Assembly: GCA_021740025.1 (NCBI GenBank)
Contig: JAIPAN010000043.1
Coordinates: forward strand, 1-7,922
Length of the DNA: 7,922 nt
Source: Sphingobacteriaceae bacterium
Lineage (GTDB): Bacteria; Bacteroidota; Bacteroidia; Sphingobacteriales; Sphingobacteriaceae
Direction of reading: 5' to 3'
Both the position numbers and the translations under genes were made by a program. Below the pieces are notes generated by a model. That model was not told the DNA's origin. It saw nothing but the letters and a program-made list of their open reading frames with translations, and searched no databases. Position 1 is the stretch's first letter. Every line of letters begins with the position of its first letter. Shown here piece by piece: positions 5,788-7,922 of this stretch.

Positions 5788-7922
5788 ATGAACCACCTGC
5801 TATATTCTGTACACGAATTAGAAAAGGCCATGGGAGCCAAGTCCGTTATTCAGCGGACAGAGGCAACCATACGAACCTTATTAACGGATAGTCGCAAGCT
5901 ACACGATACGGCTTTTGGTCTGTTTTTTGCGCTCCAAAATCGTAGAGATGGACATGCCTATTTACACGATGCGTACCAAGCAGGTGTGCGTTCTTTTGTT
6001 ATTTCTGATGAAAATATAGCCACCAATCAATTTCTTGAGGCTAATTTTTATCTCGTTGAGAATACGCTACAAGCATTACAGGATTTAGCCGCCCTTCATC
6101 GAAGTAAATTCAATTATCCCGTTATTGGTATTACTGGGAGTAATGGAAAAACGATTGTTAAAGAATGGCTATTTCAGTTGCTTTCGTCAAACTATAACAT
6201 TGTACGTAGCCCCAAAAGCTACAATTCGCAATTGGGGGTGGCACTTGCCCTTTGGGAAATGACGGATAATCATACCTTGGCAATTATGGAGGCCGGTATT
6301 TCTAAACCGGGTGAAATGGATAATCTAGCCCGAATGATTCAACCCACCTTGGGTATACTTACGCATATGGGCGAAGCGCATGCAGAAGGTTTTACCTCTT
6401 TTGAGGCCAAATTGTTTGAAAAGTTAAAGTTGTTTAAAGGTGTGCAAACTTTCGTTGTTAGCGATGACTATGCCCGTGCCTCTAACGTTCCTACATTTGT
6501 TTGGGGAAAGCATACATCTGCCAACTTGCAAGTGCATGAAAGTACTGCTGTGGCTGGTAAAACACTCATTAGTGCGAATTACAATCAACATCCACAACAA
6601 ATCAGTATTCCTTTCACCGATGCTGCGGCTGTAGAAAATGCCATCTGTTGCTGGGCTACAGTATTGGCATTAGGTCTATCTACCGAAACCATTTTCGAAA
6701 AAATGGAACGTTTGCAAGCGGTAGAAATGCGTTTAGAACTTAAAAATGGCATACACAATTGCTCCATCATAGACGATTCTTATAGTTGTGATGTAAGTTC
6801 CTTGACTATTGCTTTAAATTTTTTAAAACAACAGAAACAACACGAAAAACATAGCTTAATTCTTTCCGATATTCCCGAATCATCGCTAGCAAATGAAAGC
6901 CTATACCAGCAAATTGCAGATTTAGTGCAGCAAGCCAGCATAGGTAGATTTATTGGCGTAGGCCCTGTAATTACCCAATTTTCAACCCTTTTTCCTAATA
7001 ATTCAGCATTTTATCCTAATACAGAGGCTTTAGTAAACGATTTAACCTCCCTCAATTTTAATAACGAAGCTATTCTAATTAAGGGTGCACGTGTATTTGC
7101 TTTTGAGCAACTGAGTGCACAGTTAGTGCAGAAAGTACACGAAACAGTTTTAGAAATCAACTTAAATGCACTAGAAGCAAACTTAAACTATTACCGAGCC
7201 CAATTGCTGCCAGGAGTAAAAGTTATGGCTATGGTAAAAGCTTTCTCATATGGAAGCGGCAGTGCAGAAATTGCAAACCTTTTACAGTTTAATAGGGTAG
7301 ATTATTTAGCTGTGGCCTATGCAGATGAAGGAGTTGCCTTGCGTCAAAGTGGTATTACCTTGCCCATAATGGTTATGAGCCCCGAAATTGCTTCTATTGA
7401 TACCCTTATTCAGAATGATTTAGAACCTGAAATATATAGTTTTAGAACATTAGCTGCTATCGATTTGGCCTTAAAAAAGCATCAAAAAGTACATTATCCC
7501 GTACATATTAAAATTGAAACCGGTATGCACCGTTTAGGATTTGATACGCAAGAACTTTCTCGGTTAGCCGACATATTGAACAACAGCAATTCTATGAAGG
7601 TTGAAACTGTTTTTTCTCACTTAGTTGCCGCCGAAGACAAAGCAGAAGATACCTTTACGCAGGAGCAAATTAATGTATTTACGAATGCTTCAGATCAATT
7701 GAAAATTGCATTAGATTATGAATTTATTCGTCACTTGGCCAATACTTCGGCTTCAAGCCGTTGGAAAGCCGCACAATTTGATATGGTGCGTTTAGGAATT
7801 GGTTTATATGGTATTGATAAAACACTGCCTGCGGGTACCATGCAAACGGTAACCACCTTAAAAACTACAGTTAGTCAGCTTAAAACCATTAAAGCAACAG
7901 ATACAATTGGGTATAACCGCTT
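5788..7922 (+). CDS. Bifunctional MurF ligase / alanine racemase, 3' end outside the window
   Basis: An uninterrupted frame of 711 codons that is still open at the window edge. The first part is MurF, which uses ATP to join D-Ala-D-Ala to UDP-MurNAc-tripeptide: the ATP loop is GITGSNGKT (114-122, K121), then MEAGISKPGEM (E168), THMGEAHAEGF (192-202), the FEAKLFEKL segment with K208 as the likely carbamylated lysine, and DDSYSCDVSSL (329-339). From about residue 454 an alanine racemase domain follows, which makes D-alanine with pyridoxal phosphate: MAMVKAFSYGSG with the cofactor lysine K484, HIKIETGMHRLGF (573-585), MVRLGIGLYGI (666-676) and GYN with the second catalytic base Y709. The two activities are successive in one pathway, so the fusion links supply and use. 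ATG at 5788 is the first start after an in-frame stop at 5761. Roughly 100 residues of the racemase C-terminal barrel are missing because of the window end. Confidence 0.95.
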   Translation, partial: MNHLLYSVHELEKAMGAKSVIQRTEATIRTLLTDSRKLHDTAFGLFFALQNRRDGHAYLHDAYQAGVRSFVISDENIATNQFLEANFYLVENTLQALQDLAALHRSKFNYPVIGITGSNGKTIVKEWLFQLLSSNYNIVRSPKSYNSQLGVALALWEMTDNHTLAIMEAGISKPGEMDNLARMIQPTLGILTHMGEAHAEGFTSFEAKLFEKLKLFKGVQTFVVSDDYARASNVPTFVWGKHTSANLQVHESTAVAGKTLISANYNQHPQQISIPFTDAAAVENAICCWATVLALGLSTETIFEKMERLQAVEMRLELKNGIHNCSIIDDSYSCDVSSLTIALNFLKQQKQHEKHSLILSDIPESSLANESLYQQIADLVQQASIGRFIGVGPVITQFSTLFPNNSAFYPNTEALVNDLTSLNFNNEAILIKGARVFAFEQLSAQLVQKVHETVLEINLNALEANLNYYRAQLLPGVKVMAMVKAFSYGSGSAEIANLLQFNRVDYLAVAYADEGVALRQSGITLPIMVMSPEIASIDTLIQNDLEPEIYSFRTLAAIDLALKKHQKVHYPVHIKIETGMHRLGFDTQELSRLADILNNSNSMKVETVFSHLVAAEDKAEDTFTQEQINVFTNASDQLKIALDYEFIRHLANTSASSRWKAAQFDMVRLGIGLYGIDKTLPAGTMQTVTTLKTTVSQLKTIKATDTIGYNR

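Noticed and set aside
6440..6770. Small open frames on both strands inside murF-alr
   Set aside because: They overlap conserved MurF coding sequence in other frames and show no family features.

Overview
The window looks like ordinary core chromosome from a member of the Bacteroidota. Four things point there: an open reading frame that joins MurF to alanine racemase, a fusion typical of that phylum; promoter-like boxes of the form TAnnTTTG instead of TATAAT; no clear Shine-Dalgarno sequences ahead of the starts; and a topoisomerase I with a lysine-rich, zinc-finger-free C-terminus. The DNA is moderately AT-rich throughout. I see no phage, transposon, CRISPR or toxin-antitoxin signature and no abrupt change in base composition.

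Left part (1-4863). The window opens with the last 51 codons of a plus-strand membrane protein, probably a CDP-alcohol/polyprenol-kinase-type lipid enzyme. It converges, with a 6-base gap, on a minus-strand block. In transcription order that block is mnmA (tRNA 2-thiouridylase), topA (DNA topoisomerase I), a 131-residue protein of unknown function, and a PolB-type 3'-5' exonuclease. The last three are tightly packed (gaps of 11 and 47 bases) and look like one operon with its own promoter in the mnmA-topA gap. Both mnmA and topA have better starts inside the longest open frame.

Middle part (4864-5233). This stretch has no protein gene but is full of RNA features, all on the minus strand: a promoter with a TTG box and TATATTTG box 19 bases apart, tRNA-Gly(GCC) with an encoded CCA, a strong hairpin, tRNA-Leu(UAA) without an encoded CCA, and a second 12-bp hairpin that probably ends the unit. 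A further TATATTTG box lies directly in front of mnmA, close enough to suggest a nearly leaderless mRNA.

Right part (5234-7922). recX (RecA modulator) runs leftward. It is divergent from a long plus-strand gene that starts at 5788 and is still open at the window edge: the bifunctional MurF/alanine racemase, which makes D-alanine and adds D-Ala-D-Ala to the peptidoglycan precursor.

Overall the genes serve genome topology and repair (topA, exonuclease, recX), translation (mnmA, two tRNAs) and cell envelope synthesis (murF-alr, lipid enzyme). I do not find a convincing undescribed system. The most useful leads are the unknown topA-linked protein, the overlapping inverted repeats in front of the exonuclease start, and the tRNA-hairpin-tRNA-hairpin layout.
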